Shown: piece by piece, positions 42,365 through 51,288 of the stretch
Numbering within the stretch: the stretch's first letter is position 1
Layout of the letters: each line of letters opens with the position of its first letter
Assembly (NCBI RefSeq): GCF_004361695.1
Contig: NZ_SNVW01000005.1
Coordinates: 180,291-244,290, forward strand
Direction: 5' to 3'
Length of the DNA: 64,000 bases
DNA from: Curtobacterium flaccumfaciens
GTDB lineage: Bacteria > Actinomycetota > Actinomycetes > Actinomycetales > Microbacteriaceae
Position numbers and translations under genes: made by a program
Notes under the pieces: generated by a model
Databases searched by the model: none
What the model was told of the DNA's origin: nothing
The model's input: only the letters and a program-made list of their open reading frames with translations

Positions 42365-43768
42365 ATGACTCACCTCCTCGCCGTCGGCGGCAGCGACGCC
42401 GGCATCGCCGCAGCGCTCCGCGCCCGTGAACTCGACCCGACCACCGATGTGACGGTGGTGCTCGCGGACGAGTTCCCGAACTTCTCCATCTGCGGCATCC
42501 CGTACTGGGTGTCCGGCGACGTCGCCACGGAAGCGTCCCTCGCGCACCGCACCCGCGCGGACCTCGAAGCCGCCGGCATGACCGTCCGCTCCTCCACCTG
42601 GGCCTCCGCCGTCGACGTCCACCGCCGCCGCCTCACCGTCACGGGCCCCGCCGGGGAAGAGGAGATCTCCTACGACGAGCTGCTGATCGGGACCGGCGCT
42701 GAGCCGGTGCGCCCGGCGGGGGTGCCGTTCGGTGAGCCGGGCATCCACCTGCTGCACTCCATGACCGACGCCGAGCAGGTCGTCGCCGCCCTCGAGCTGC
42801 TGCCGGCAGGGAGCCGGGTCGCGGTCGTCGGCGCCGGGTACATCGGCCTGGAGATGACCGAAGGGCTCGTCGCACGCGGCTTCGACACAACGCTGGTCCA
42901 GCGCGGACCGGAAGTGCTCTCCACCCTCGACCCAGAACTCGGCTCCCTCGTCACCGCCGAGGTCCGCCACCACGGCGCGACGGTCCTCACCGGTGCCACC
43001 GTCACGGGCATCACCCCGGGCGGCAACGGGCAGTGGCGTGTCGCCACCAGCTCCACCTCCGGTGACGCGGAGGGCACGTTCGCGCTCGTCGTGGTCTGTG
43101 TCGGCGTCCGTCCCGTCACGGACCTCGCGGTCGCCGCGGGCGCGCATCTGGGGCAGGGCGGAGCGATTGTCGTCGACGCGTCCATGCGCACCGGGGTGCC
43201 GCACGTGTGGGCTGCCGGCGACTGCGTCGTAACCCACCACCGGCTCCTCGGCACGAAGTGGTTGCCGCTCGGGACGACCTCGCACAAGCAGGGTCGTGTC
43301 GCCGGGGAGAACATGCTCGGCGGTTCGAGGACGTTCGCCGGTTCGGTGGGGACGCAGGTGGTGAAGGTCTTCGACCTCGTTGCCGCCCGCACCGGCCTCC
43401 GCCAGCACGAGACCGCACCGCTGGAGGTGTCCGCATTGACGCGGGTCACGGTGGCGGATGACCACAAGCGGTACTACCCGGGCGCCGTCCCGCTGACGAT
43501 CAGCGTCACCGGCGACCAGGCCACCGGTCGGCTGCTCGGTGCGCAGATCGTCGGGCAGCGCACCGCGGAGATCAGCAAGCGCATCGACACATTCGCCACC
43601 GCCCTCCACGCGGAACTCACCATCGACGACGTCATCGACCTCGACCTCAGCTACACGCCGCCGCTCGGGTCCCCGTGGGACGCCGTACAGATCGCCGCGC
43701 AGGGCTGGGAACGCGCCGCCGCCGCAACGAACCACGCTGCAGCGAACCAGGCCGGGGTGCCTGCCTGA
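42365..43768 (+). CDS. FAD/NAD(P)-dependent pyridine-nucleotide-disulfide oxidoreductase in the ars operon
   Basis: This 467-residue flavoprotein of the CoA-disulfide reductase/NADH oxidase class has [19 protein letters not shown] (FAD), the redox-Cys region [15 protein letters not shown] (single Cys as in CoADR/Nox), [17 protein letters not shown] (NAD) and [11 protein letters not shown], plus a C-terminal dimer domain. Such genes recur in actinobacterial ars operons; the substrate is unknown. Its stop overlaps the arsB-like start (ATG in TGATG). Confidence 0.85.
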   Translation: MTHLLAVGGSDAGIAAALRARELDPTTDVTVVLADEFPNFSICGIPYWVSGDVATEASLAHRTRADLEAAGMTVRSSTWASAVDVHRRRLTVTGPAGEEEISYDELLIGTGAEPVRPAGVPFGEPGIHLLHSMTDAEQVVAALELLPAGSRVAVVGAGYIGLEMTEGLVARGFDTTLVQRGPEVLSTLDPELGSLVTAEVRHHGATVLTGATVTGITPGGNGQWRVATSSTSGDAEGTFALVVVCVGVRPVTDLAVAAGAHLGQGGAIVVDASMRTGVPHVWAAGDCVVTHHRLLGTKWLPLGTTSHKQGRVAGENMLGGSRTFAGSVGTQVVKVFDLVAARTGLRQHETAPLEVSALTRVTVADDHKRYYPGAVPLTISVTGDQATGRLLGAQIVGQRTAEISKRIDTFATALHAELTIDDVIDLDLSYTPPLGSPWDAVQIAAQGWERAAAATNHAAANQAGVPA

Positions 43769-45171
43769 TGGTGATGGCTGTAGTCGCTGCGGCGATCTTC
43801 GTCGCGACACTCGTGGTGGTGATCTGGCAGCCCAAGGGCTTCCCGATCGGCTACACCGCGCTCATCGGCGCCGTCATCGCCCTCGCCACCACCGTCGTCG
43901 GACTCTCCGACATCCCGACCGTGGTCGGGATCGTGTGGAACGCGACGCTGACGTTCGTCGCGGTGGTGTTGATCTCGTTGATCCTCGACGAGGCCGGGTT
44001 CTTCGAGTGGGCTGCGCTCCACGTTGCCCGCTGGGGCCGCGGCAACGGACGGCTGCTGTTCGTCCTCATCGTTGGCCTCGGCGCCGTCATCGCCGCGGTG
44101 TTCGCCAACGACGGAGCCGCGTTGATCCTCACCCCGATCGTCGTCGGGATGCTCCGCGCGTTGAAGATGCCGCAGAAGGCGGCGCTCGGGTTCATCCTCG
44201 CCACCGGGTTCATCGCCGACACCGGCAGCCTGCCGCTGGTGGTGTCGAACCTGGTCAACATCGTCTCCGCCGACTACTTCCACCTCGGCTTCGCCGAGTA
44301 CGCCGCCGTCATGATCCCCGTCGGCATCGTCTCCGTCCTGGCCTCCCTCGGGATGCTGCTGCTTTACTTCGGCAAGAGCATCCCGAAGCGGTACAACGTC
44401 CTCGCCCTCACCAGCCCCACCGCCGCGATCACGGACAGGGCGACGTTCCGCGCCGGTTGGGTCGTCCTCGCCCTGCTGCTCGTCGGCTACTTCGCCGCCG
44501 ACCCACTCGGTGTGCCGCTCGCGGCCGTCGCTGGTGTCGGGGCGGTCGTGATCGTGCTCGTTGCCGCCCGGCAGCCCGCGTTCCTCTTCGCCCGCGCCCA
44601 GGCCGCACCGGTCCTGGTCACCACCGGCGGCACCGCCACCGTCCGTGCCGCCGGTGGCGGTGCGGGTGCGCCGTCGGGGCGGGTGATTCCGGTATGGAAG
44701 ACGATCCGGGAGGCGCCGTGGCAGATCGTGCTGTTCTCGATCGGCATGTACCTCGTCGTCTACGGCCTTCAGAACCAGGGCCTGACCGACCACCTCGCGA
44801 CGCTGTTCGACGTGTTCGGCGACCACGGGGTGCTCGTCACGGCGCTCGGCGTCGGGTTCACCATCGCGATCCTCGCGTCCCTGATGAACAACATGCCCAC
44901 CGTCCTCATCGCTGCCCTCGCCATCGGCGGTGCCGGCGCGACCGGGCTCACGCACGAGGTGATGGTCTACGCCAACGTCATCGGCTCCGACCTCGGCCCG
45001 AAGATCACCCCCATCGGCTCCCTCGCGACCCTGCTGTGGTTGCACGTGCTGGAGAAGAAGGGCATCCACATCGGGTGGGGGCAGTACTTCCGCACCGGCA
45101 TCGTCCTCACCGTCCCCGTCCTCGCCGTCACCCTCGCCGCCCTCGCCGGCTGGCTCACCCTCATCCACTGA
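43768..45171 (+). CDS. arsB: ArsB-like arsenite efflux permease
   Basis: This 467-residue ion-transporter-superfamily protein has 11-12 helices. Typical blocks are [61 protein letters not shown] and [16 protein letters not shown] with [20 protein letters not shown]. These place it in the ArsB/NhaD group. It should export arsenite (or antimonite) using the proton gradient. It lies between two redox genes and arsC in one operon. Confidence 0.9.
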   Translation: MVMAVVAAAIFVATLVVVIWQPKGFPIGYTALIGAVIALATTVVGLSDIPTVVGIVWNATLTFVAVVLISLILDEAGFFEWAALHVARWGRGNGRLLFVLIVGLGAVIAAVFANDGAALILTPIVVGMLRALKMPQKAALGFILATGFIADTGSLPLVVSNLVNIVSADYFHLGFAEYAAVMIPVGIVSVLASLGMLLLYFGKSIPKRYNVLALTSPTAAITDRATFRAGWVVLALLLVGYFAADPLGVPLAAVAGVGAVVIVLVAARQPAFLFARAQAAPVLVTTGGTATVRAAGGGAGAPSGRVIPVWKTIREAPWQIVLFSIGMYLVVYGLQNQGLTDHLATLFDVFGDHGVLVTALGVGFTIAILASLMNNMPTVLIAALAIGGAGATGLTHEVMVYANVIGSDLGPKITPIGSLATLLWLHVLEKKGIHIGWGQYFRTGIVLTVPVLAVTLAALAGWLTLIH

Positions 45172-45191
45172 ACCCGGAAAGACACACACCC

Positions 45192-45608
45192 ATGAGTGAC
45201 AAGCCCACGATCCTGTTCGTCTGCGTCCACAACGCCGGACGCTCCCAGATGGCCGCCGGCTACGCCCAGGCCCTCGGTGGCGACCGCGTCGAAGTCCTCT
45301 CCGCCGGCAGTGAGCCGAAGGACCAGATCAACCCGATCGCGATCCAGGCGATGGCCGAAGACGGCATCGACATCGCCGGCAACCAGCCGAAGATCCTCAC
45401 CACCGACGCCGTCCGCGACTCCGACGCCGTCATCACGATGGGCTGCGGCGACGCGTGCCCGATCTTCCCCGGCAAGCGGTACGAGGACTGGGAACTCACC
45501 GACCCCGCCGGCCGCGGCATCGAGGACGTCCGCCCCATCCGGGACGACATCAAGCACCGCGTCCAGACACTCCTCGCCGAGCTACTGCCCACCGAAGCAA
45601 CCGCGTAA
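45192..45608 (+). CDS. arsC: arsenate reductase (LMW-phosphatase type)
   Basis: This 138-residue enzyme starts MSDKPTILFVCVHNAGRSQM, with the CxxNxxRS catalytic loop. The GCGDACPIFPG and YEDWELTDPAGRGIEDVRPI blocks are those of thioredoxin- or mycothiol-linked arsenate reductases. It reduces arsenate to arsenite for the adjacent pump. ATG 45192, 20 bp after arsB. Confidence 0.93.
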   Translation: MSDKPTILFVCVHNAGRSQMAAGYAQALGGDRVEVLSAGSEPKDQINPIAIQAMAEDGIDIAGNQPKILTTDAVRDSDAVITMGCGDACPIFPGKRYEDWELTDPAGRGIEDVRPIRDDIKHRVQTLLAELLPTEATA

Positions 45609-45628
45609 CGACCAGGAAGCCGCAGACC

Positions 45629-47026
45629 ATGACGCTCACCCTCACCGTCCCACCCCGGACCGACGCGGACCGCCTCACCGGACTCCCCGTCGCCGTCATC
45701 GGCGCCGGCCCCGTCGGACTTGCCGCCGCCGCGCACCTGGTCGAACAGGGCCTCCCCGTCGTCGTGTACGAAGCTGGCCCGACGGTCGGGACGAGCGTCC
45801 GTGCCTGGGGGCACACCCGTCTGTTCTCCCCGTGGCAGTACGTCATCGACCCTGCCGCCCAGCGACTCCTGGAAGCCACCGGCTGGGAAGCACCCCGGGC
45901 ATCATCCCTGCCCACCGGCCACGACCTCGTCGACACGTACCTGGCACCCCTGGCAGCGACCCCGCAGCTCGCACCGGCGATCCAGTACGGCACCCGCGTG
46001 GAAGCGGTGTCACGGCAGGGCATGGACCGCACCCGCTCCACCGGCCGCGCCGACACCCCGTTCCTGCTCCGCCTCCACACCGCCGACGGCGTCACGGACG
46101 TGACCGCGCGTGCGGTCGTCGACACCTCGGGCACCTACACGTCCCCGAACCCCCTCACTGCCGCTGGGCTCGCACCCGCCGCGGACCTCGGCGACCGGGT
46201 CGTCCACGCACTGCCTGACGTCCTCGGCGCCGACCGTGACCGGTTCACGGGGAAGCGGGTCCTCGTCGTCGGTGCAGGCCACTCCGCCGCGAACACCCTC
46301 ATCAAACTCGCCAGCCTCGCGAAGACCGCGCCGGGTACCGAAGTGCTGTGGGCTGTCCGGAACGCCGGCACCGCCCGGCTCGGCGCCGACGCAGCCGACG
46401 GGCTCGCCGCCCGCGGTCAGCTCGGCTCCACCGTCCACGGGCTCGTCGAGTCCGGTCAGGTGCAGCAGATCGCCTCGTTCGAGATCGACGATGTCCGACT
46501 CGACGGCGACCAGGTCACCGTCACCGGCCGCCACGCCGGCGAAGTCTTCGCGGTGACCGTCGACGTGATCGTGAACGCGACCGGGTTCCGGCCCGACCTC
46601 AACATGCTCCGCGAGATCCGGCTCGGCCTCGACGACATCGTCGAAGCGCCCCGAGCCCTCGCACCGCTGATCGACCCGAACCTGCACTCCTGCGGGTCCG
46701 TGCCACCGCACGGCGTCGCTGAGCTCGCGCACCCGGAGCCGAACTTCTTCATCGCCGGGATGAAGTCCTACGGCCGCGCACCCACGTTCCTGCTCCTCAC
46801 CGGGTACGAGCAGGTCAGGTCCATCGCCGCCGAGCTCGCGGGCGACCACACCGCCGCACGCCTGGTCGAACTCGTCCTCCCAGAGACCGGTGTCTGCTCC
46901 ACCGACATCGGTGGCAACTCCTGCTGCACCACCCCCGCCGCCACCGCTACTCCTGCCGCTGAGGACGCTGCCTGCTGCACTCCGCCAGAGCTGACTACTG
47001 ACAGCCCTTCGTGCTGCGCCAACTGA
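45629..47026 (+). CDS. flavin-dependent monooxygenase-like protein with a Cys-rich tail (ArsO-like)
   Basis: This 465-residue flavoprotein has VAVIGAGPVGLAAAAHLVEQG (FAD), VLVVGAGHSAANTLIKLA (NADPH) and VNATGFRPDLNML, as in flavin monooxygenases found in ars operons. The last 45 residues form an unusual tail with four Cys groups (VCSTD, SCCTT, ACCTP, SCCAN) spaced by Pro/Ala/Thr, which could bind As(III). The start ATG 45629 is 20 bp after arsC. The reaction is not known from sequence. Confidence 0.82.
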   Translation: MTLTLTVPPRTDADRLTGLPVAVIGAGPVGLAAAAHLVEQGLPVVVYEAGPTVGTSVRAWGHTRLFSPWQYVIDPAAQRLLEATGWEAPRASSLPTGHDLVDTYLAPLAATPQLAPAIQYGTRVEAVSRQGMDRTRSTGRADTPFLLRLHTADGVTDVTARAVVDTSGTYTSPNPLTAAGLAPAADLGDRVVHALPDVLGADRDRFTGKRVLVVGAGHSAANTLIKLASLAKTAPGTEVLWAVRNAGTARLGADAADGLAARGQLGSTVHGLVESGQVQQIASFEIDDVRLDGDQVTVTGRHAGEVFAVTVDVIVNATGFRPDLNMLREIRLGLDDIVEAPRALAPLIDPNLHSCGSVPPHGVAELAHPEPNFFIAGMKSYGRAPTFLLLTGYEQVRSIAAELAGDHTAARLVELVLPETGVCSTDIGGNSCCTTPAATATPAAEDAACCTPPELTTDSPSCCAN

Positions 47027-47040
47027 CCGGAGGCGCGCCC

Positions 47041-47436
47041 GTGACCTCGAAGCCCACCGTCCTGTTCGTCTGCAAGCACAACGCCGGCCGCTCACAACTC
47101 GGCGCCGCCCTCCTCGAAATCGCAGCCGCCGACCGGTACACGGGCACTTCCGCCGGCATCAGCCCAGCCGGCGAGGTGAATCAATCGATCGCCGCGACCG
47201 TCGGCGAACTGGGCCTCGACATCACCGGACGCGTGCCCCGGCGCGTGACGCCCGAGCTGCTCGAGCAGGCGGACATCGTCGTCCTCATGAAGCCCGGCCT
47301 TGAGCTGCCTGCAGAACCACACGGCACGGTCTTGGAGTGGTCGTTCCCTGACCCGACCTCCTGGTCGCCAGACGACGTGCGGCCGATGCGGGACGCCGTC
47401 GCGGCACGCATCGAACGAGAACTCCTGCAGCCGTAG
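47041..47436 (+). CDS. second arsenate reductase/LMW phosphatase-like protein
   Basis: This 131-residue protein has VLFVCKHNAGRSQLGAALLE (CxxNxxRS loop) and the C-terminal EWSFPDPTSWSPDDVRPMRD, typical of LMW-PTP arsenate reductases. It is shorter than the first ArsC and lacks its GCGDAC segment, so its thiol relay probably differs. GTG 47041. It is the last gene of the arsenic operon. Confidence 0.85.
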   Translation: MTSKPTVLFVCKHNAGRSQLGAALLEIAAADRYTGTSAGISPAGEVNQSIAATVGELGLDITGRVPRRVTPELLEQADIVVLMKPGLELPAEPHGTVLEWSFPDPTSWSPDDVRPMRDAVAARIERELLQP

Positions 47437-47551
47437 CGACCAGCCCTCCCCAATAGGGAGCGAAAGTCAGAAGCATGACTCAGGGCGAAGCTGCCTACTG
47501 TTGTACATCGCGAAGCCCATGCATCGTGCTGTGGCTGGAGGGGGGGATGTC

Positions 47552-47956
47552 ATGCCAAAGGATCCAGAACGGCAGCCGTTCGAGGATGCGAGGGCGCAGG
47601 TGCGCTGGATGATAGAGCAGCAGAACCGGCAGCCCAGGGTCTTCATGGCAGTCAAAGATCGGGATCTGATCACGCTGATGGATCGGTTCGCGGGACCGCT
47701 CGAGTTCCACTCGATGTTGGTCGCCGGGCAGCTGATGGCCGAGGTGAGCCGTCGCCAGCTGTGGGACGCGGTCCTGGAGCGACGGACCGCGATGCTGTTT
47801 CGTATGCACCCCGCTGAGGATGTTTCTGCACTGCGGGACAAGGCTCGGGAGTCGCTCGATCACTTCCGGAACGAGCACTTCCCGATCGATCCCGACATTT
47901 TCGGGGAGGACGGGTCAGACGCGGAGCGGGGCTGGAACGGGTACATCCAGTTCTGA
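47552..47956 (+). CDS. hypothetical helical protein
   Basis: This 134-residue protein starts MPKDPERQPFEDARAQVRWM; a GGAGGGG run lies about 10 bases upstream. It is predicted to be mainly helical (LMAEVSRRQLWDAVLERRTAML) with an acidic end (FGEDGSDAERGWNGYIQF). It has no signal peptide or membrane segment. I do not recognise a family. The start could also be upstream at 47519 (MHRAVAGGG). Confidence 0.55.
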   Translation: MPKDPERQPFEDARAQVRWMIEQQNRQPRVFMAVKDRDLITLMDRFAGPLEFHSMLVAGQLMAEVSRRQLWDAVLERRTAMLFRMHPAEDVSALRDKARESLDHFRNEHFPIDPDIFGEDGSDAERGWNGYIQF

Positions 47957-48081
47957 CCTCGACATTCGTGAGGTCCTGCCGCCCCCTCCAGCGCACGGCC
48001 TCAGGGCACGGCGAGGTGCACGTGCCGCGTGCACGGGTGAGGGGTAAGTCGGAAGAGATGAGGAGCACTTCGGCGCAGAAG

Positions 48082-48825
48082 CTAAATCAAGCGCCGCGTC
48101 TCGAGTAGTTCCAGCAAAGGCTGCACGTGTCGGCCCGCAGTAAGCCACTCGACGGGTGTCGCCGGCTCTCCTTCGATCTGCGTGTACGAGTGCGGCGTCG
48201 TCATGAACCCGAGGATCGACGTCGGGTGCATGTCGTCATCGAACGCTCCGACCAGCGACGACATGTAGTTCAGCGATGGCTGGTCCGGGTCGTCGGTGAA
48301 CTGCCATGCGGGAAACAGAAGCTCGTCGTCGCATACGAACGCGAACAGGTCGCCGAACGCGAGGTCGGTGAGGACCCGTCCCGTTCCGACGTCCAGCCAG
48401 TCGGCCGCTTCCTCCAGGGTGAGGGAGGCGCTCATTGCGCGCTGCCAAGAGTGGCGTTCGGCTGCGGCGAGCTCTCCGCGCGCGACCGCAGCCTTCGCGG
48501 CTTCATACCGCGCTCGTGTACGGAACACGGACTCGATGAGGGCGTCTTCCTCGTCAGGCGTGAGCTCGCGGCCTATTCGCCGCCGCGGCGGGTTGTGGCG
48601 CGGCCCGAAATCTCGACCGCCGGCGTGAACTCCGATCAGTCGCCTGTAGGCGCCGTCTTGCCGGGGTGGGTCGAGATCGCGGTCCCGGGTGATCAGCACA
48701 GCGTCGTCGGCATCCGCGAAGTCCATGGTGGCGGTGTTGCGGACGCTGTCGGGCAGGTCTTCACCCGTCAGGGCGGCGATAGCAACACGTGCGCGTGCGC
48801 GCGCGATCTGTATCCGTGACGTCAT
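48082..48825 (-). CDS. MbcA/ParS-like DNA-binding protein A (orphan antitoxin-like)
   Basis: This 247-residue protein has a middle HTH-like block LTLEEAADWLDVGTGRVLTD (about residues 130-150), then FPAWQFTDDPDQPSL and ILGFMTTP...GEPATPVEWLTAGRHVQPLL. This order (HTH, [FY]PAWQF, ...TPxEWL..G) is that of Xre/MbcA/ParS antitoxin-like proteins. The N-terminal 100 residues are unrelated to known families. GGGAG precedes the ATG. No RES-type toxin is adjacent. It is paralogous to the next gene. Confidence 0.6.
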   Translation of the reverse strand: MTSRIQIARARARVAIAALTGEDLPDSVRNTATMDFADADDAVLITRDRDLDPPRQDGAYRRLIGVHAGGRDFGPRHNPPRRRIGRELTPDEEDALIESVFRTRARYEAAKAAVARGELAAAERHSWQRAMSASLTLEEAADWLDVGTGRVLTDLAFGDLFAFVCDDELLFPAWQFTDDPDQPSLNYMSSLVGAFDDDMHPTSILGFMTTPHSYTQIEGEPATPVEWLTAGRHVQPLLELLETRRLI

Positions 48826-48943
48826 CGGGCACTCCCATCTTGCGTGACGTATTGGTCCCCCACGGAGGCCGCCTGGAGGGATGGGTGAGCTGAGGTTGAT
48901 TGCGAGACGCGAAGGGACGGACCCGTGTGCATCCGAGGGGTTC

Positions 48944-49531
48944 CTACGGCCAGCCCGCGGCTTCGAGATGGTCGAGGACGACCTGGACGTCGCCGCCGAT
49001 CGTCAACCACTCGACGGGCGTGAAGGACTCATCGGTCCCCTCTATCTCGAGGTCCGCGTTGTACATGTAGCCGAGGATTGTGGAGGGGTGCTTTTGCTCG
49101 CCCCACGCCGGCGTGAGTCGAGCGAGGCCGGGAAGGACAGGTATCGCTGGGTCATCGGTGAACTGCCACGCCGGGTACCGCAACTGACCGTGGCAGACGA
49201 AGGCGGTCACTTCTCCCGCGGCGAGGCGCGCATGCAGTTCCGCGTCGCTGATGCCCAACCAGTCCGCGGTCTCCTCGGCCGACAGTGAGGCGATGATGCC
49301 CTCTAGCTCGGTGCGACGCTCAATCTCGTTGAGCTCGCCGCGAGCGACTTCTGCCTTCGATTCGTCGTACTCGGCGCGGGTCATGCTTCCGGAGCGGATG
49401 AGGAACTCCTCCTCCTCGCGCGTCGCCTGTCGTCCATTCGGGCCAGCCAGTAACCCATCGACTCGGCCGAAGTCGCGACCGTGCGCGATGACACCAAGAA
49501 GCGAGGCGAAGGTCGGGTGGGGTTCGTTCAT
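48944..49531 (-). CDS. MbcA/ParS-like DNA-binding protein B (orphan antitoxin-like)
   Basis: This 195-residue paralogue of protein A aligns from residue about 40 to the end: EEEEFLIRSGSMTRAEYDES, EVARGELNEIERR, LSAEETADWLGISDAELHAR, YPAWQFTDDP and TPVEWLTIGGDVQVVLDHLE. It lacks the long N-terminus of A. The two genes are on the same strand, 118 bp apart. They probably arose by duplication and may regulate each other or the nearby transposition genes, which is inference. Confidence 0.6.
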   Translation of the reverse strand: MNEPHPTFASLLGVIAHGRDFGRVDGLLAGPNGRQATREEEEFLIRSGSMTRAEYDESKAEVARGELNEIERRTELEGIIASLSAEETADWLGISDAELHARLAAGEVTAFVCHGQLRYPAWQFTDDPAIPVLPGLARLTPAWGEQKHPSTILGYMYNADLEIEGTDESFTPVEWLTIGGDVQVVLDHLEAAGWP

Positions 49532-49732
49532 CTCAGTGACGCCCGTCGATTCGTCGATTCGTCTCGTAAACGAGGGAGAATGGTGGCGCTGGCCTGGCGG
49601 GAAGTCGGGCCGGGAGGGCGACGGGAACCGGGAGCTACCATGGCTTGTAGGCAGGACTCACAGGGGTCGTCATTGACCCCGTGGCACGCGACCGCCAAAT
49701 CGCGTGAAGTGCCCACAAGAACCCAGATTCCT

Positions 49733-49834
49733 ATGTCCGATCCGAGCGAGATTCGCGTCGGATCCTTCCACGTGCCCGCGGGGCGCGCAACTACCGTTCC
49801 GACGCTCGAAGTGAACGTTGGAGCGCAACCGTGA
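49733..49834 (+). CDS. 33-residue ORF coupled to the HTH gene
   Basis: MSDPSEIRVGSFHVPAGRAT continues to TLEVNVGAQP, ending in a GTGA overlap with the next start. It is too short to classify, and no clear ribosome site is seen. Coupling by overlap is the only support. Confidence 0.3.
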   Translation: MSDPSEIRVGSFHVPAGRATTVPTLEVNVGAQP

Positions 49835-50097
49835 GCACATCGACCCCAGGTCGCCGGATCGGCCGTCCCCCGAAGGTCGTGAAGGATCAGGCGAGGGCCG
49901 ACGCCCTTCTTGATGCGATGCGAACAGCGGAGCGAGTTCTCCGCGAGACGACTGAGGAGCGCGTCCGGCTGGCGCTGGAAGCGTACGAGGAAGGTCTCAC
50001 GTTGGACGCCATTGGGGAGGCGCTTGGCGTGAGTAACGTGGCGGTCGGGAAGTGGGTCCGGGCTGCAAGGGATCACAAGACGTCGCACCGTCGTTGA
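49831..50097 (+). CDS. small HTH protein with an AT-hook-like N-terminus
   Basis: This 88-residue protein starts (GTG 49831) STSTPGRRIGRPPKVV, where GRRIGRPPK is an AT-hook-like motif. A helical linker and a sigma70-region-4/resolvase-type HTH follow: GLTLDAIGEALGVSNVAVGKWVRAA. GGAG lies 10 bases upstream. It lies 150 bp upstream of the tns operon, so it may regulate transposition, but no direct evidence exists. Confidence 0.65.
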   Translation: MSTSTPGRRIGRPPKVVKDQARADALLDAMRTAERVLRETTEERVRLALEAYEEGLTLDAIGEALGVSNVAVGKWVRAARDHKTSHRR

Positions 50098-50104
50098 ACC
50101 TCCC

Positions 50105-50146
50105 GCTCGGTTGTTTTTCAAACTAGATTCACATTAGTGTGCCGCC
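50105..50146 (+). promoter_or_regulatory. probable tns operon promoter region
   Basis: An AT-rich stretch unlike its surroundings (TTGTTTTTCAAACTAGATTC then ACATTAGTGT) directly before the Cys-rich mini-ORF and tnsA. TAGATT and CATTAG are -10 candidates. Confidence 0.4.
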
Positions 50147-50254
50147 ATGAGCACACCGCTGTCCATCACCAACTGCAGACCGTGCGGGCGGTGCGGCCGT
50201 AATAGCGGCGACCGCCTCCGGTCTCTGTCCGGCCTCGAGGGCGCCGCAGCGTGA
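50147..50254 (+). CDS. 35-residue Cys-rich mini-protein coupled to tnsA
   Basis: ATG 50147 opens a 35-codon frame: MSTPLSITNCRPCGRCGRNS then GDRLRSLSGLEGAAA. It contains CxxCxxC, and its TGA overlaps the tnsA GTG (GTGA), the same join used between tnsA and tnsB. It could be a leader peptide or a tiny metal-binding partner. Evidence is limited to the coupling and the Cys pattern. Confidence 0.4.
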   Translation: MSTPLSITNCRPCGRCGRNSGDRLRSLSGLEGAAA

Positions 50255-51288
50255 GCGCGCTTTCGGTCGTCGCCAATCCCCCCGACGAACCAGACCGCCC
50301 CAGCCAATCGCCGCGTGTGCGGATCCCCGGAGTCCCTCCTGCATGGGCTGGGGAGCTTGGGCTTGCGCTCCTCCGCGACAGCGAACGGTTGGCTCGACGC
50401 GGCCGAACACGCGTGGGTGAGTGGGACGTAGACCCTATGGCGATGCTGAACTCCTGGGCGGCGAAACCCCGGCCCACGACGAATCGCGTGGTAGCCGTGG
50501 TCCAGGGGCTGCGGGTGCGAGTGCATCGGCCGTGGTCGACGTACCGGTTGAAGCCAGCTCGACCTTCCGCGGGCGTGGTTGCTGGGTACTCGACCGACGG
50601 ACGCATCGTCGGAAGCGTCCAATTGCCCGATCTGACAGCTGAGTTGCTGCGCGCTGCCCATCCCATGCGCGAGTTTTCTCGACGGCTGACACAGGAGCAC
50701 AAGCCGGTCGCCGTGTGGACGCACACGAACGGGTCGCTCGTTGGTGCGGAGTCGCATCTGGAGCGCGACTTCATCACTCTCGCCGACTTCCACCCAGCGG
50801 TTCGATACATCGGCGGTCAGCCATTCACGCTGGCGTTCGCGCCCGGAGCTCCTTGCAAGCTGCATACCCCAGACCTGGTTCTTCTCGGGGACGGGTTGCC
50901 GCCGCTGGTCGTGGACGTGAAGAACCCCGAGCAGGCGGCAACGCAGAAATGGCAGGAGCGTGCCGCCGTGATCCGCGACGTCTTGGCCGAGGCGGGTATC
51001 GGGTACGAGACCTGGACGGGTATGCCGCGGCTCATGCAGGCGAACCTCGAGAACTTCACCGAAGCGCGCGTCCCGGAGCCGTCATACCGACGGTGGGCGC
51101 CGGTCGGCCAAGAGCTCTGCTCGGAGCCGATGCCGGTTGTCGAACTCGTGGCACGCATCGCGGCGCAGGGTTACGAGCCGGGCTTTGCGCTGATGCTGAT
51201 CCGGCGGATGCTGTGGCGACGCGACCTGCGCACCGACATGCGGCTGCTCTTCCGGTCAACCTCGATCGTGTGGACGGTGAACCCGTGA
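50251..51288 (+). CDS. tnsA: TnsA-like transposon endonuclease
   Basis: This 345-residue protein contains a PD-(D/E)xK nuclease core: E171 in ESHLERDF, D208 in HTPDLVLL and D222-V-K224 in VVDVKN. The C-terminus after 260 would contact TnsC. The N-terminal 120 residues are specific to this subfamily (VVAVVQGLRVRVHRPW). TnsA cuts the 5' strands so that, together with TnsB, the element moves by cut-and-paste. GTG 50251; the 3' end overlaps tnsB by GTGA. Confidence 0.88.
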   Translation: MSALSVVANPPDEPDRPSQSPRVRIPGVPPAWAGELGLALLRDSERLARRGRTRVGEWDVDPMAMLNSWAAKPRPTTNRVVAVVQGLRVRVHRPWSTYRLKPARPSAGVVAGYSTDGRIVGSVQLPDLTAELLRAAHPMREFSRRLTQEHKPVAVWTHTNGSLVGAESHLERDFITLADFHPAVRYIGGQPFTLAFAPGAPCKLHTPDLVLLGDGLPPLVVDVKNPEQAATQKWQERAAVIRDVLAEAGIGYETWTGMPRLMQANLENFTEARVPEPSYRRWAPVGQELCSEPMPVVELVARIAAQGYEPGFALMLIRRMLWRRDLRTDMRLLFRSTSIVWTVNP

